From Pseudisothecium myosuroides (lineage: Eukaryota > Streptophyta > Bryopsida > Hypnales > Lembophyllaceae): 64,000 nucleotides of DNA. This document shows positions 21,773-33,137 of this stretch, piece by piece. The DNA lies in the NCBI GenBank assembly GCA_951799445.1, contig OX637290.1:25414987-25478986 (forward strand), read 5' to 3'. Made by a program: the position numbers and the translations under genes. The notes beneath the pieces are model-generated. The model ran no database searches, was not told where the DNA came from, and saw only the letters and a list, made by a program, of their open reading frames with translations. Position 1 is the first letter of the stretch; each line of letters opens with the position of its first letter.

Positions 21773-22680
21773 CTACGAATTGGAACCATCTTTGCTCCTG
21801 AAGCTGGTGATCAATTCCACATACTCCGCCAACGCCACTTGCGATGAGCCTCCTTTTGCAGCAGCCTTTGTGGCAGCCATCTGCCAATTCCAAGCATACC
21901 TCCGAATCTTGGACACCTCTAGAACCTCTGTCTCATTGACATCTCACATGATCTTCTTCACCTTGTAAGCAATTTTTCCCTTTAAAACAACTGCACTTCC
22001 ATCTTCCACAAGGCTCTGTCGAATCGGAGCTCCAGTCCAAATTTCCAAACGCTCGTCACGTAATGCAAGTTCATGTTCTGATTGGAGAATTGAGGCCAAC
22101 CCAGCATCGGCACACCACTGGAAATGCTCTCGAGCCCAATTTCCCAAATGCTTGTCACGCAATGCAAGTTCGTGTTCTGGTCGGAGATTTGAGGCCACCC
22201 CAACATCGGCACACCACTAGCTGGAAATGCTCTCGACGGTGGAGTTCCACTCGCGTGCGTCAGAAATGCTCCAAATGCACCCAAAATCAAGCGCAGAGAG
22301 CAGATTCAACTAATCGACATTGTTGAATTCACGTTCCGATTCTTACCATTCATAAAAAGCTTAATCGCAAGTTCATTCACCGCCTCAAGCAGTCAAGCAG
22401 TTAGTGAAGGAATACGGTGTCTCACCACTGCATGAGTACGAAATACAACATGCGAAGGCTTGTATGTTGGAATACGTATAATGCACCACTTGCACAGGCA
22501 CAAAATCTATATAATGGCTTGGAATAATTCCCCAAAAATCTTGTAATTTTCTTTGAGTCCATGCTCAAATATTGTCCAATCCATAATTCCAAAATACCCT
22601 CATCTTCACTCATGAAATCCTCAAATACAACAAACGTAGGCCACTGCTGGCTCCAACCTCGTTTAAGGGTTAATGACATA
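21773..22680 (-). pseudogene. Broken UDP-glycosyltransferase (family 1) fragment
   Basis: The minus strand carries pieces of a plant UGT in order but in changing frames: EDFMSEDEGILE (about 22600), WNSTVESIS (about 22230) and GVPMLGWPQ from the PSPG donor-binding box, then VLKGKIAYKVKKIM, and a C-terminal part with VSKIRRYAWNWQMAA and VALAEYVELITSF ending at 21773. At least two frameshifts, stop codons and a missing block that includes most of the PSPG core show that it is not functional. The GVPMLGWPQ...VTSxW block of about 33 residues is present twice in tandem (about 22032-22130 and 22131-22233). It lies inside the candidate AGGTAAA element, so it may be a captured gene piece. Confidence 0.75.
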
Positions 22681-22778
22681 GAATCGTAATAGGCCTGGAT
22701 GTATTAGTGATATAGTTCAAAAGGATCAAGAATTGATCAGATTAGTGCCCGATCTAGGGGTGTTCCAGAAAAAGACGT

Positions 22779-22820
22779 TTTGTTTTGTTTTGTTTTGTTT
22801 TGTTTTGTTTTGTTTTGTTT
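22779..22820. repeat. (GTTTT)n microsatellite
   Basis: About eight pentamers GTTTT in a row. Related (GTTT)n runs sit at the corresponding place in later array units (about 23202-23240) and near 19478. Confidence 0.9.
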
Positions 22821-22828
22821 GTCACGTC

Positions 22829-24000
22829 GGGATCTCCCGGACCGTCCGTCCCCCAGGGGCGTACTTGGTACCGTCGGAAAGCCCTCGGCGCAGAGGGATG
22901 CACAGTCTTTGTTTCGTGGCGTTCCGACTTACAGTGGAAAAATTATGGATTTTTGAGTTATTTTTGGATCTTAAAATTACTAAATTATGTATCTTTTGAA
23001 CCATGAGTCAAATTATCACGTTCTTAGTTCCGTTGGAAAGCCCTCAGCCAAGAGGGGTGCATGGGCTTTGTTTCGTGGTGTTTGGACCTACGATCGGAAA
23101 GTTATGGAGTTTTTAGTTATTTTTTATTTTAAAAATGACTTTTATTTCAGTTTTGGTTGTGGCAACGGCACAGGGCTTCACTAGTCCATACCTTAAGACA
23201 GGTTGTTTGTTTGTTTGTTTGTTTATTTTGTTTTGTTTGTCACGGTGGGATCTCCCGGCCCGTGCGTCCCCTAGTGGCGTGCTTGGTACCGTCGGAAAGC
23301 CCTCGACGAGGAGGGGTGCACGAGCTTGGTTTCGCAACGTTTGGAGTTAGAGTGAGGAAGTTATTGAATTTCTAAGTATTTATGGATCAAAAAATTAGGA
23401 AATTACTTTTACTTTGATTTTGGTCGCGCTCTTGGTACCGTCGGAAAGCTCTCGACGCGGAGAGGTGCACAGGCTTGGTTTCGTGGCATTTGGACCTACG
23501 GTGGGAAAGTTATGGCTTTTTGAGTTATTTTTGGTTCTTAAAAATGATTAAATTATGCTAAATTAGGTATCTTTTGAATCGGGTGTCAATTGATCATGTC
23601 TTTGGTACCACTAGAAAGCCCTTGGCGAGGAGGGGTGCACGGGCTTTGTTTCGTGGCGTTTGAACCTATGGTGAGAAAGTTATGGATTTTTGAGTTATTT
23701 TTGGTTTTCAAAATGACTTTTATTTTGTTTTGGTTGTAGCAATGGCACAGGGCTACACTAGTCCATACCTTAAGACAGGTTGTTTGTTTGTTATGTTGGG
23801 ATCTCCCGACTGTGTGTCCCCTAGTGGTGTGCTCGGTACCTTTCGGAAAGCCCTCAGCGAGGAGGGGTGCATGAGCTTGGTTTCGTCGCATTTGGAGTAA
23901 TGGTGCAGAAGTTATTGAATTTCAAAGTATTCATGGATAAAAAAATTAGGGAATTACTTTTAATTTTGTTTTGACTGTGGCAACGACACAGGGCACACTA
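22829..24000 (+). repeat. Array of six diverged GGAAAGCCCTC units
   Basis: A core of about 60 bp, of the form CGGAAAGCCCTCGGCGAGGA followed by GGGGTGCACGGGCTTTGTTT and CGTGGCGTTTGGACC, recurs at about 22876, 23027, 23287, 23435, 23606 and 23838. Each core is followed by GAAAGTTATGGATTTTTGAG-like sequence. GGGATCTCCCGGACCGT-like boxes precede some units (22829, 23249, 23799). Two more units are at 60086-60530. The spacing is irregular (150-260 bp), so this is a composite repeat, not a simple satellite. No protein match was recognised. Confidence 0.7.
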
Positions 24001-24079
24001 GTGTACACTACTTCTGCATTAATTTTGCCCACAATGGGCTTGCTTCCATATGGCCTAGAATCAAGGGTACTTTACCTTA

Positions 24080-26163
24080 AGTAACTACACCTAATTGCAT
24101 TCAAAGATGCAAGTGAGGAATGTTGTAGTATTAAATTGCTTAATTTTTGGTTGGATCTTATTGGACGTCAAAATAATATTTTAGATTCTATTTTTATGCA
24201 TTGTTGGGACATTGTGTGAATGAACTATGAATTTAAAAAATGCTAAAAATAGGTAGACCTAGAAGCGGCTCTAGGCCCTTATGTATAGAAGTTGTACAAT
24301 TTAGACAAGAATCTCAAAATTTGTCAAGGTTAGCTTTAGAAAGTGATCAATTAGGTGCAATTATCTTACAAGTTCTTGAAAACACTCTATAACATTAGAG
24401 TTATCTATTGAACAAGATAGTTTTATAGAGAATTTGATAGAAGATATTAGAATGTGTTAAATAAATAGGTATCAAAGAATATAAAAAAATCCTGCATATA
24501 ATACTTAGTGGCTTGGTTTATTATATTGAAGAAAGGTTTAGAGGCTGTCAATCAATCTAGAACTTGTCATCCTACAATCCAAACAATTTTAGACTTGTTA
24601 GGACCTTCCTCATATCGAATTGGAAGGATTTAACTTCCTCATATCTCTATAATTCCATTGAACTTCATACAAAAAAACATGGATAAATCACTATTGAAGT
24701 AGAGCTCTTGCATTGGTGTCAATGTCTCTTTACAACCTCAAGTGATCTCTCAACCAATGTTCCACATATTCTCTAATTTTGAATGGATGAAATTGCTAGG
24801 AATGACCTAAATAAATTTCAAAATAGAATGATATCACCACATTTTAAATGAATGTATATTAGTTTGGATGAACAAAGGATGTTTCATCCATATTTTGCAT
24901 ATTTTAGGATGTAAGTAGCTCATCACTCTAGTTTAGATTTCAAGTTTCCTTGTATTGATTTGTCCTTTTGTTAGTGAATATGGCACTAATTTATCAAATT
25001 CACATAGCTATTTATAAAATAGCTAAATTTGTAAAGGCCGAGGTATTACTACATTGTAGTTACACTAATTTTGTAGGTGACATTAATTTTGTAGATGACG
25101 CTAATTTTGCACCCTTGCTAAAAAGACAAATCCATATACTTTTAAAAAAAAAAAATTATGATCCCTGGAATGTAGAGTAATTTTGCCAATTTGCGGAGGA
25201 ACATAAAAGAGGGCCATGACCATGTTAGCCAAAAACTATGGAATGTGGACCAAACCTTCCATCCCAAAATGATCTTTTGATTCTCTTTAATATTTTTGCC
25301 CAAAGTAATTTTCCAGTTGCTTAAAATTGATCACTTTTGTTCTTCAAGATTCAATAAATGGATGACAACTTCTTTGGAATACTTAGCCTAAGTATTCCAA
25401 AAAAATACTATTATTTTCAACCTTAATCCCATACATTTTGTCCCAACATAAAGATCATTTGGGGATAAAAGAAGTAATTAATAAAGGGTTTAGGGTTTCT
25501 AGAAGCATATAAGTTATGGGAATGATTTGAGGGTGCCCATTTGAGGGTGTCCACTTTGGGCTCCACATGCAAATAGTTGGACCCTTGCATTTGATGCAGG
25601 CTACAATAATAAGTTGGACTACTCCTATAAGTTGGATGAACTTTGGGTTTTGAGTTGATGGAGAATTCAAACAATAGTTGTACACTTTTACATCTATGTA
25701 TAAGGTGGAAACATCTAAAACAATCAAAATAAGCAATTCATCATAGTTGGAGGCACCTTTTCTTATAAATAATATTTTTGTAGTATTAGCAATTGAAAAT
25801 CATGAATTTTCAAAAAATAATATAAATTTTTCGGATATGGCATGTAATTTCTATGAATTTTCAAAGTGGGAACTCCTTGAAGCATGAAACCGTCATGTAA
25901 TTGGATCTAAAACTGAAATCTAGCAAAATCAATAGTCAAACATTCACAGTTAAGTATGGGGATGTTTTAATGACACTTTAATGAAAATCTATTGTACAGG
26001 AATGGATACAGAGACGGTGTTGGGTATTTTACCTTAGATGTGGCCTCTTCAATTAAGTACTCAAAGCAAAGAGGTTCACTTCTCATCAGTGACAAGTGTG
26101 GAAAATGTTGAATTGTGTAATCAAGTTTACAAAGTAGAATTGTTGCTTTAGTTCACTCTTTCT
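24080..26163. other. AT-rich intergenic, no gene seen
   Basis: Long AT-rich stretch. Only short open frames occur, none with recognisable motifs or convincing codon use. No repeat boundaries could be defined. Confidence 0.4.
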
Positions 26164-26166
26164 TAC

Positions 26167-26351
26167 CACTACAAGAGAAAGGGGTGTTTTAAGTAGTGTC
26201 CTAGACATCATGTCTTTTAAGTATATTTTTAAGTAAAATTTTACTAAAAAGATTGTCTTTTTAGTAAAATTTTACTTAAAAACTTAAAAGACGTTACTTA
26301 AAAGACGTGATGTCTAGGACACTACTTAAAACACCCTTTTCTCTTGTAGTG
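26167..26351. mobile_element. CACTA-type MITE, 185 bp, TSD TAC
   Basis: Near-perfect palindrome starting CACTACAAGAGAAAGGGGTG and ending in its complement. The 3-bp duplication TAC is at 26164-26166 and 26352-26354. The termini and 3-bp target match the CACTA (En/Spm) superfamily. The centre contains TTTTTAGTAAAATTTTACTT, shared with the MITE at 59855. The single-strand product would be a long hairpin. Confidence 0.88.
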
Positions 26352-26555
26352 TACATTCTTTCACAATAGTTTGTGATGAGAAGCAATGCCAATTCTAATA
26401 GTGAAAGTTAAAGCTTTTAGCAATTAGATTGAGGTACGTAAATGCAAAATTGCTATTTCAAACATTGAGATTGCATTCATTTTAATTGGCAATTTTGGGT
26501 GCACGTACTTTAGTAGTTTAGTTGAAGGTTTGTTGAGCATTGGAGACAAGCTATA

Positions 26556-26948
26556 GGAGGCAACCCATTTCTAATCACTTAAGCAATTGCAAGTTTCTAT
26601 AGGGCGGTTTTCTTTAGTGGGGAAATTTTCTTGTGTACATAAATACAGTTTGGAAGGGTTCCATAATTTTCTAGATTTTTTTCTTACAAACAAAATTACC
26701 AAAAAAATTTTAGCGGAAGATTATGTTCTTCCTATATTGTTGATATAGGGCTTGCTATTTTTGACCATGGGCTAAAAACAGAATCGACCAAGGGTTGGTT
26801 ACAATTTCAAGAGACTTGGTGCCAATCATAATGAGCCACAACTGTGCTGGGAACTGAGCCATAATTTATTACTACTCATCTAAAGTGCACGGAAAGAGGG
26901 CACCCTATGCTACTAGAATGGGTTGGTGATTAGGAATGGGTTGCCTCC
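26556..26948 (-). mobile_element. MITE with GGAGGCAACCC ends, copy 2
   Basis: Ends are GGAGGCAACCCATT and its complement GGGTTGCCTCC. It is similar throughout to the reverse complement of 4-365. Flanks read CTATA and CATATT, so the target duplication is not clear. No coding region. Confidence 0.75.
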
Positions 26949-27205
26949 CATATTCAAGATTACTAGGATTTGAATACCTTAATGAATAATTATCATAAAT
27001 ATGTGGTGAATTCATAACATCAGTCATGTACGAAAGAGAAAATCCTTCAACCATTTTAGGTTGGCGTAAATGAAGAGTGCGTTTAATTCTAGGTTCCATG
27101 ACATGGGTCTAGAATTTTTTCCAAGAGAGGATGGAAAGATCTGACATGATGCCATTTTCATGGTCATCTTGAGAATAGATACTTTGGGCATTGTTAATTG
27201 GCCCT

Positions 27206-27940
27206 TCAAGCCAGTGTTTTTTTGTAGACAATTTAATGTCCAATTGCCTCTAAAAGAAAGTAGGTAGCTTCAAGCATTTAGGAAAAAAATTGGATAGTTG
27301 TATTTAAAAATGTTAGATTGTAATCGTGGCCCTGCACGCAACTACTACAATGTTTTCAAAACCTCATTTCATCCATTGTTTAGAGCCAACACATACAAAA
27401 ACTACATACTCAAAATTGCATATAAAAACAACATAAGGTAAAAGCATCCATAGTCGATCACTTAAGGGATTTTCCAGCAAATCATAAGCAATGTAAGCCG
27501 CAAGAAATTTTTAGCATATAGGAAGATAGGAAATATGGGGATTGTAAATTTTTCATAATTTTATTTCCAAAATTGAAATTACTGTGAATTTCAAAAGCCA
27601 AAAAATACCCATGACCCATTGCCAACGAGATTGCCAATCTCTAGATTCTTCCAATTCCAATCATCCCAAAACTACTTTCCCGCTTACTACTTCCTACTTT
27701 CTTGCTCATTACTTTGGGACATGTGTCATAACCTTACCAATCCCAACTTTGGAAAAACACATTCCAAGCTTTTTTAGCCTTGGATGGAAATAGAACACCC
27801 TACAGGTTGGTTATGGGTCGTAGTTGACATTGAGTGCTTACTCAAAATTGGATTTGAAAACCCCAAAATGAAGGAGCCGGCAAAGAACTCAGAACCTTCT
27901 TGAAAGAAAGGCCACCCAGCCATTGGTCTAACCAAAAAAA
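27206..27940 (+). repeat. A-tailed retroposon-like repeat, copy 1
   Basis: Shares its beginning (27215-27440: TTTTTTTGTAGACAATTTAA, CAAAACCTCATTTCATCCAT, AAAATTGCATAT) and its end (27880-27940: AACCTTCTTGAAAGAAAGGC followed by an A run) with 29000-29335. About 400 bp in the middle are present only here. The A-rich 3' end suggests a LINE or SINE type retroposon; no reverse transcriptase is visible. Confidence 0.5.
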
Positions 27941-28999
27941 AAAGACAGCTTCAGGCTGGTTCCTTGTCCCTGCATTTGGCAATCCCTGAGTGCGCCCCTC
28001 TTTGCACAGAAGATTGCGGCATGCATCCAACTGGGCTCAGGCTACGGAGCATTACATTATTATGCTTCAGGATTATGCTCTGGAAGGACTCCCACGGCAA
28101 CGGATGGTCATATTGAGGGTCGGGATGAACTGCCCCCCTCGCTCGGCCTCCCAAATCATTCCAGGGGTGCATGTGAAAAAAAAAAAAACTATTTTGAGCC
28201 GTCCCTAGGGTATGTTCTAGACCTAGCCTAGCTAATTTGGGGCCTTTGATTGCAAATATGAATTCAGAATTTGCAAATTTTATCATGCCTCACAAATAAA
28301 AAAAATTCAGGTTTTCCCTCGAGGCCAAGCGAGGGGGTCAGGCAGTTCACCCGCCCCATTGAGGAGCTTCAGTAAGTTAAATTAAGTTAAGCGCAGTTCG
28401 AAGTTCGAACTAATGGGTTGCCAGCAGGAACTCCGTCAAGGCCGGATTTGCGATGGCAGGGCATGTGGCACTCAGCTGGAGGAAGACATTCTCTTGGGGG
28501 CTAAATATCTCCACATTTCTACTGCACATAAGTTATACGATTCGCCGATTCGGTAGTTTGGTCTGGCTACAATTCTTTAAGATTTTATAGGATTTTTGTA
28601 GGATTATTGAGCCAGCTTTTACACAGCCATTTTGTTGATGAGAGGAAGTAAATTATCACAAATTCTATTGTTAGTATCAATCGAAATAACAACAACAACA
28701 TCCGTCGCCTGTCGTGACTTGATAGCCTCAACTACAGTAAATACTTTGGAGCCCCCCCAGTGAGAAAAGGAAAAAAAAGAAAGGCTGGACGTGGGGATGG
28801 TGATCAGTGATCACCTGCAACTGCCGATTGAATGAAGTTGTTATCGGCTGCATTGTGACGGAGTCAGTCTGCATTGGGCGTGTGCCAGCCACAGAGAGTT
28901 CCGCTCCTATGACTGATCCCCAAACGATCCTTTCAGTCCGTGGCTTACAGGCGTCCTTCATTCGGAGCTTCGGCACACTCAATCAGGTTGACACTTTCC
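27941..28999. other. Intergenic between two A-tailed repeat copies
   Basis: No gene could be supported. An unusually GC-rich island lies at about 28300-28500, with a GTTCGAAGTTCGAAC palindrome near 28397. It looked at first like a tRNA T-arm, but no cloverleaf can be formed around it. Confidence 0.3.
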
Positions 29000-29335
29000 T
29001 GCAGGGTTTTTTTAGGCAATTAAATGCCCAATTTCCTCCAAAAAAAAATGTGCAGCTTCAAACCTATAGAAAAAAAACAGGAGGTATTTGTGTTAAAAAA
29101 ATGCCAGACTGTAATGTATCGTGCACACTGTTGCCAGAGTGCTTCCAAAACCTCATTTCATCCATCGTACAAAGCCAACATATACAAAAATTGCAAACAA
29201 AAAATACATATTCAAAATTGCATATTCTAAATTGGCCTCCTTCAATTCAAACCCCTAGAATAAAGGAGCAACAAAGCTCAAAACCTTCTTGAAAGAAAGG
29301 CCACATAACCATTTGTCCGAAAACCAAAAAAAAAA
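29000..29335 (+). repeat. A-tailed retroposon-like repeat, copy 2
   Basis: Direct-orientation relative of 27206-27940, ending in AACCTTCTTGAAAGAAAGGC, then ACATAACC and an A run. It lacks the roughly 400-bp middle block of copy 1. No coding region. Confidence 0.5.
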
Positions 29336-29684
29336 CCCTGCTTTCCTGGTCAAGATTGGACTAGGGTAAGGTAGGAGGTCCTTAAATCGAGCGGGTTCTA
29401 AATGCATCCTCTATTTAGGAATGTGTGACATATTCTTTGAAAAATCTACTACAGTCATTGATGAGGTAGGTGGGCTTAAATGGTCAATTTAAGGACCTTA
29501 AACTAAGAACAATAATTTGTCTGTGTTCTTGCCAAATGCGGCCAACGCCAAACATGGGAGGACCCTGTAGGGAAGGTCTTCTACAGTAGTTTGACTTCCA
29601 ATAAGTGCTTTTGCATTTTTTTAAGGCAATGATTCTCTCGTTATCCAAAAGGATGATTTCCACGGTCACCAATCCGTCCTTTAA

Positions 29685-30618
29685 CCCCTAAAGGCCCATT
29701 GTCCCCTCGGGGGACAAATGGGATTTCGGGCAGGTACCTACGGGCTGAAATTTTGTCCTGATTTTTTGAAACTTTTTTTGAAGATAGAAAAAATGATAAG
29801 CTTCGTGGGAACATAATTTTTTCCACAATCGGTGCCCGGGAACAATAGTTATGACCAAATAAGCTCAAAACAAGGGACGGCGGGCAGCTCGGGCAGCAGA
29901 AAAAAAATGGACAAAAATTTGAATTTTTTTTTCTTAATATTTTTTTTTCTGATAGATTATATTTTTGCCTATGTAGAAAGTTTTGATTCATTTCATTTGG
30001 ATATGTTATGAGAAAGTTATGGATTTTCTTGTTTTTCGGGCAGTTAGAGCATCTTCTAGAAAAAAATAACTTGTAGGATTCATTTCTGAATGAAAATTTT
30101 CAAATTTTTCAAATTTTTTTTTCCTCATGGTCTGATTTACTTGATAGAACAATCTCACCATTGGGATTAGTGCGTTTTAATTTCATCTAAAATATATGAA
30201 TATTTTAGATTTTCCTTTTATCTTGGACCTACTTCTACTTAACAATTTTTTTAAGAATGATAATTAAGTTTTTTTGAATTTTTTTGAATTTCCTAGACTC
30301 TCAACTCAATTCTCTACAATACAGATTAAAAGCTCAAAACGCTGCAGTGCAAAAATTTTAAGTTAAAAATGTCTAAAGCCAAAAAATCTAGCCCCGCAAT
30401 GTGCTGAAAAACTTGTTTTTTTCACTTTAAACGCAGATATCTTGCAATCTGTGCGGTCAAAAATTCTGAAATTTTTTCCATACATTCTCATACTAGTTAG
30501 GAGTAAGATCCTACGGTTGGATGTTCAAAAGAAACATTTTAAATTTTTTTATACTTTGCTATAGAAATGGCAGTTTTCAGTGTTTTTTGGCAGAAAAAAG
30601 GCCTTGGGCCTTTAGGGA
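29685..30618 (+). mobile_element. TTAA-flanked CCCCTAAAG element, copy 1 (934 bp)
   Basis: Flanked by TTAA at 29681-29684 and 30619-30622. The left end is CCCCTAAAGGCCCATTGTCC; the right end is GGCCTTGGGCCTTTAGGGA, an inverted repeat of about 14 bp. TTAA target duplication with CCC termini is the signature of piggyBac-type transposons. No open frame resembles a transposase, so it is non-autonomous. The orientation of the family is defined by this copy. Confidence 0.8.
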
Positions 30619-30622
30619 TTAA

Positions 30623-31236
30623 AAGGTTAAAGACCAATTTTTTGCTTCTGGAATTCTACATGGAAGTACTCAACATTTGCAAGTAGAGAATCAGAATTGA
30701 GTTGGTTGGCAAAGTTTTAAGCAGGGAGGCAACTTTCCAATTTCTAAAAATCCATTTCATTTTTAACATGAAACTTGAACTATTTGATTGTTGTTTGTTT
30801 GAAATCAAGGGAAAGCTCCACCAAAAAGGTACTTTTTTCCTACTCACATAAAAGAAGTGTAAACATCACAAAACTTTAATTTTAGAAAACTTAAAAATTG
30901 TTTTTTTATTTAAATTCAACATGATTGGAAGTCCGCCTTGATTGTATAGGTGACATTACATAGAAGGCATTGAACACTCTAATTTATCCCAATTTCATTT
31001 GCAAAATTAACTTCACTATGCAGAAAGAATTAAAAATTTATGGAAATTAGGATGAAGCAAGAATATTTAAACATGCAATAATTTAAAATAGTGTGATTTT
31101 GATAAATTATTGTCTTACATGCTATTTGGATAAATTAGTGTAGTTGGGGGTTATGTGTTAGTTTATTGTATTGCATAAATTGATTTGGCCACATATGAAG
31201 TTTGAAGAATGATTTTAGATTTATAAAGAAGTTACT
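30623..31236. other. AT-rich spacer between two TTAA elements
   Basis: No gene or repeat recognised. Confidence 0.3.
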
Positions 31237-31240
31237 TTAA

Positions 31241-32166
31241 CCCCTAAAGGAATGTTGTTCCTTCGGAAGACAAATGCGTTTTTGGACAGGTACCTATGGG
31301 CTGAAATTTTGTTTTGATTTTTTGAAACTTTTTTGGAGATAGAAAAACTGATAAGCTTTGTGGTAATATAATTTTTTTCACAATCGGTGCCTAGGAACAA
31401 AAGTTATGACCAAATAAGCTCAAAACAGGGGATGGGGGGCAGCCTAGGCAGCCAAAAAAAAATTGGACCAAAATTTGAATTTTTTTTTAATATTTTTTTC
31501 ATAGATTATATTTTTGTCTATCTGGAAAGCTTTGATTCATTTCATTTGGATTTGTTATGAGAAAGTTATGGACATTCTTGTTTTGGGGGCAATTAGAGCA
31601 TCTTCTTGAAAAAAATAACTTGTAGGATTCATTTCTAAATGCAATTTTTTCAGTTTTTCAATTATTTTTTTAAATGGTCTGATTTACTTGCTAGAACAAT
31701 CTCACTATTGGAATGAGTGCATTTTAATTTCATCCAAAATATATGAATATTTTAGATTTTCCTTCTATCTCGTACCTACTTCTATTTAACAATTTTTTTG
31801 AGAATGATAATTAAGTTTTTTTGAATTTTTTTTTTCCTAGACTCTCAACTCAATTCTCCACTATAAAGAGTTTAAAGGTCAAAACTTTGTAGTGCAAAAA
31901 TTTTAAGTTAAAAATGTTCAAAGTCAAAAAATCTAGTCCCCCAATGTGCTAAAAAATTTGTTTTTTTCACTTTAAACGCAGATATCTTGCAATCTATGCG
32001 GTCAAAAATTTTGAAATTTTTTCCACGCACTCTCATACTAGTAAGGTGTAAGATCCTACGGTTAGATGTGGAAAAAAAAACAATTTTCATCTTTTTTTAC
32101 TCCTTGCTATAGATATGGCAGTTTTGAGTGTTTTTTGGCAGAAAAAAGGCCATGATACTTTAGGGG
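31241..32166 (+). mobile_element. TTAA-flanked CCCCTAAAG element, copy 2 (926 bp)
   Basis: TTAA at 31237-31240 and 32167-32170. Ends are CCCCTAAAGG and ACTTTAGGGG, a perfect 9-bp inverted repeat. It is closely similar to copy 1 along its whole length, for example in the TGGTCTGATTTACTTG block at about 31675. No coding region. Confidence 0.82.
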
Positions 32167-32170
32167 TTAA

Positions 32171-32805
32171 TTAAGTGAATCAAATTTTAACTTGAATTAC
32201 AACTTTGAAATAAAAAATAAATAACATGTTTGAAGCACAAAGCAATTGAGATGGTCACTTACTAGTCTTTATGAATGAACCAAACTATTAAATACCTTTC
32301 AACCTTCAATTCTATCTTATAAGGGCCTTTTTAAAGTGTTACAAGTATGACCTCCAACTTAAAATGAAAGACCTATTACTATAGTCATCTAACATTCAAT
32401 TATTCATTGACTGGACCAATATGTACTTCCTTACTTCTAAAAGTCATTAGATTGTTTTCTTTATAAAACTTCTTTGTAAGAGTGTGTTCCTAAAATGAGA
32501 GCCTAGGATCCATTTGGATACACCTATAATCATGGCTTTGAAAATTCTTACTTCATTCATATGATGTCCAAAAATACAAGCAAAGCTAGAATCTAAAATC
32601 CCCTTTCAATTGCCAAACAACAAAATTAAGATAGTTCAATACTAGAAACCACAAGCATTATTTATTTGGATGCTTTTAAGTGTGGTTACCATAACTTAAG
32701 CTCTTCATTGGAACTTGCATTCATTTCATTTCTTGTCTTGTAATAATCACATTTACTACACTTAGTCCAAATGAATCTCCATCACATTCTTCAGAGGCCC
32801 ATAGC
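32171..32805. other. AT-rich spacer, no gene seen
   Basis: Nothing could be supported beyond low-complexity sequence. Confidence 0.3.
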
Positions 32806-32807
32806 TA

Positions 32808-32934
32808 AGGTAGAACCACCCATTCCCAATCAGGGACCTAATTGCAACCATTTTTAGAGATGATACTCATTTTAGAACTTAAATGTAGGTACACCATAGA
32901 TAGCTTAAGTGATCAGGATTGGGTGGTTCTACCT
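32808..32934. mobile_element. Small TA-flanked MITE with AGGTAGAACCACCCA ends (127 bp)
   Basis: The left end AGGTAGAACCACCCATTCCC and the right end GGATTGGGTGGTTCTACCT form an inverted repeat, flanked by TA on both sides (32806-32807, 32935-32936). The first bases AGGTA are shared with the elements at 33138 and 19373. Confidence 0.7.
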
Positions 32935-33137
32935 TATACCAAAAAATCTCAATTCACTTCTCTAGTTCTATCAAACGTTTAGATAAAGTTTGCATGTTGA
33001 CTGCCTTGCCATTACTGGTAAAATTTGAAATTCTAAAATATCGTGAAATTCAAGTGTACAAAGTCATCAGAAAGAGAATTGGTAGAGATTTGAGATTCTA
33101 GTTGATGCAAGTGCCAACCAATGTCAACATGATTGTA

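Larger units (their letters stand above)
19373..24077. mobile_element. Candidate large TA-flanked element with AGGTAAA ends
   Basis: The two ends match each other in inverted orientation over about 70 bp. The left end starts AGGTAAACTGAGCCCC and includes AGCAAGCCCATTGTAGGC; the right end, reverse complemented, starts AGGTAAAGTACCC and includes AGCAAGCCCATTGTGGGC. Both are followed by AGTAGTGTACA or a close variant, and both outer ends are flanked by TA. No transposase is visible. The interior holds a glycosyltransferase pseudogene and a repeat array. It may be one element or two unrelated solo ends that happen to face each other. Similar AGGTA ends occur at 32808 and 33138. Confidence 0.4.

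Noticed and set aside
26100..26400. Hairpin considered as a microRNA precursor
   Set aside because: The CACTACAAGAG ends and TAC target duplication show it is a CACTA MITE; small RNAs may arise but it is not a dedicated miRNA gene on this evidence.
28390..28415. GTTCGAAGTTCGAAC near a GC-rich island as a possible tRNA or 5S RNA piece
   Set aside because: No acceptor stem or internal promoter arrangement around it; it is a simple palindrome.
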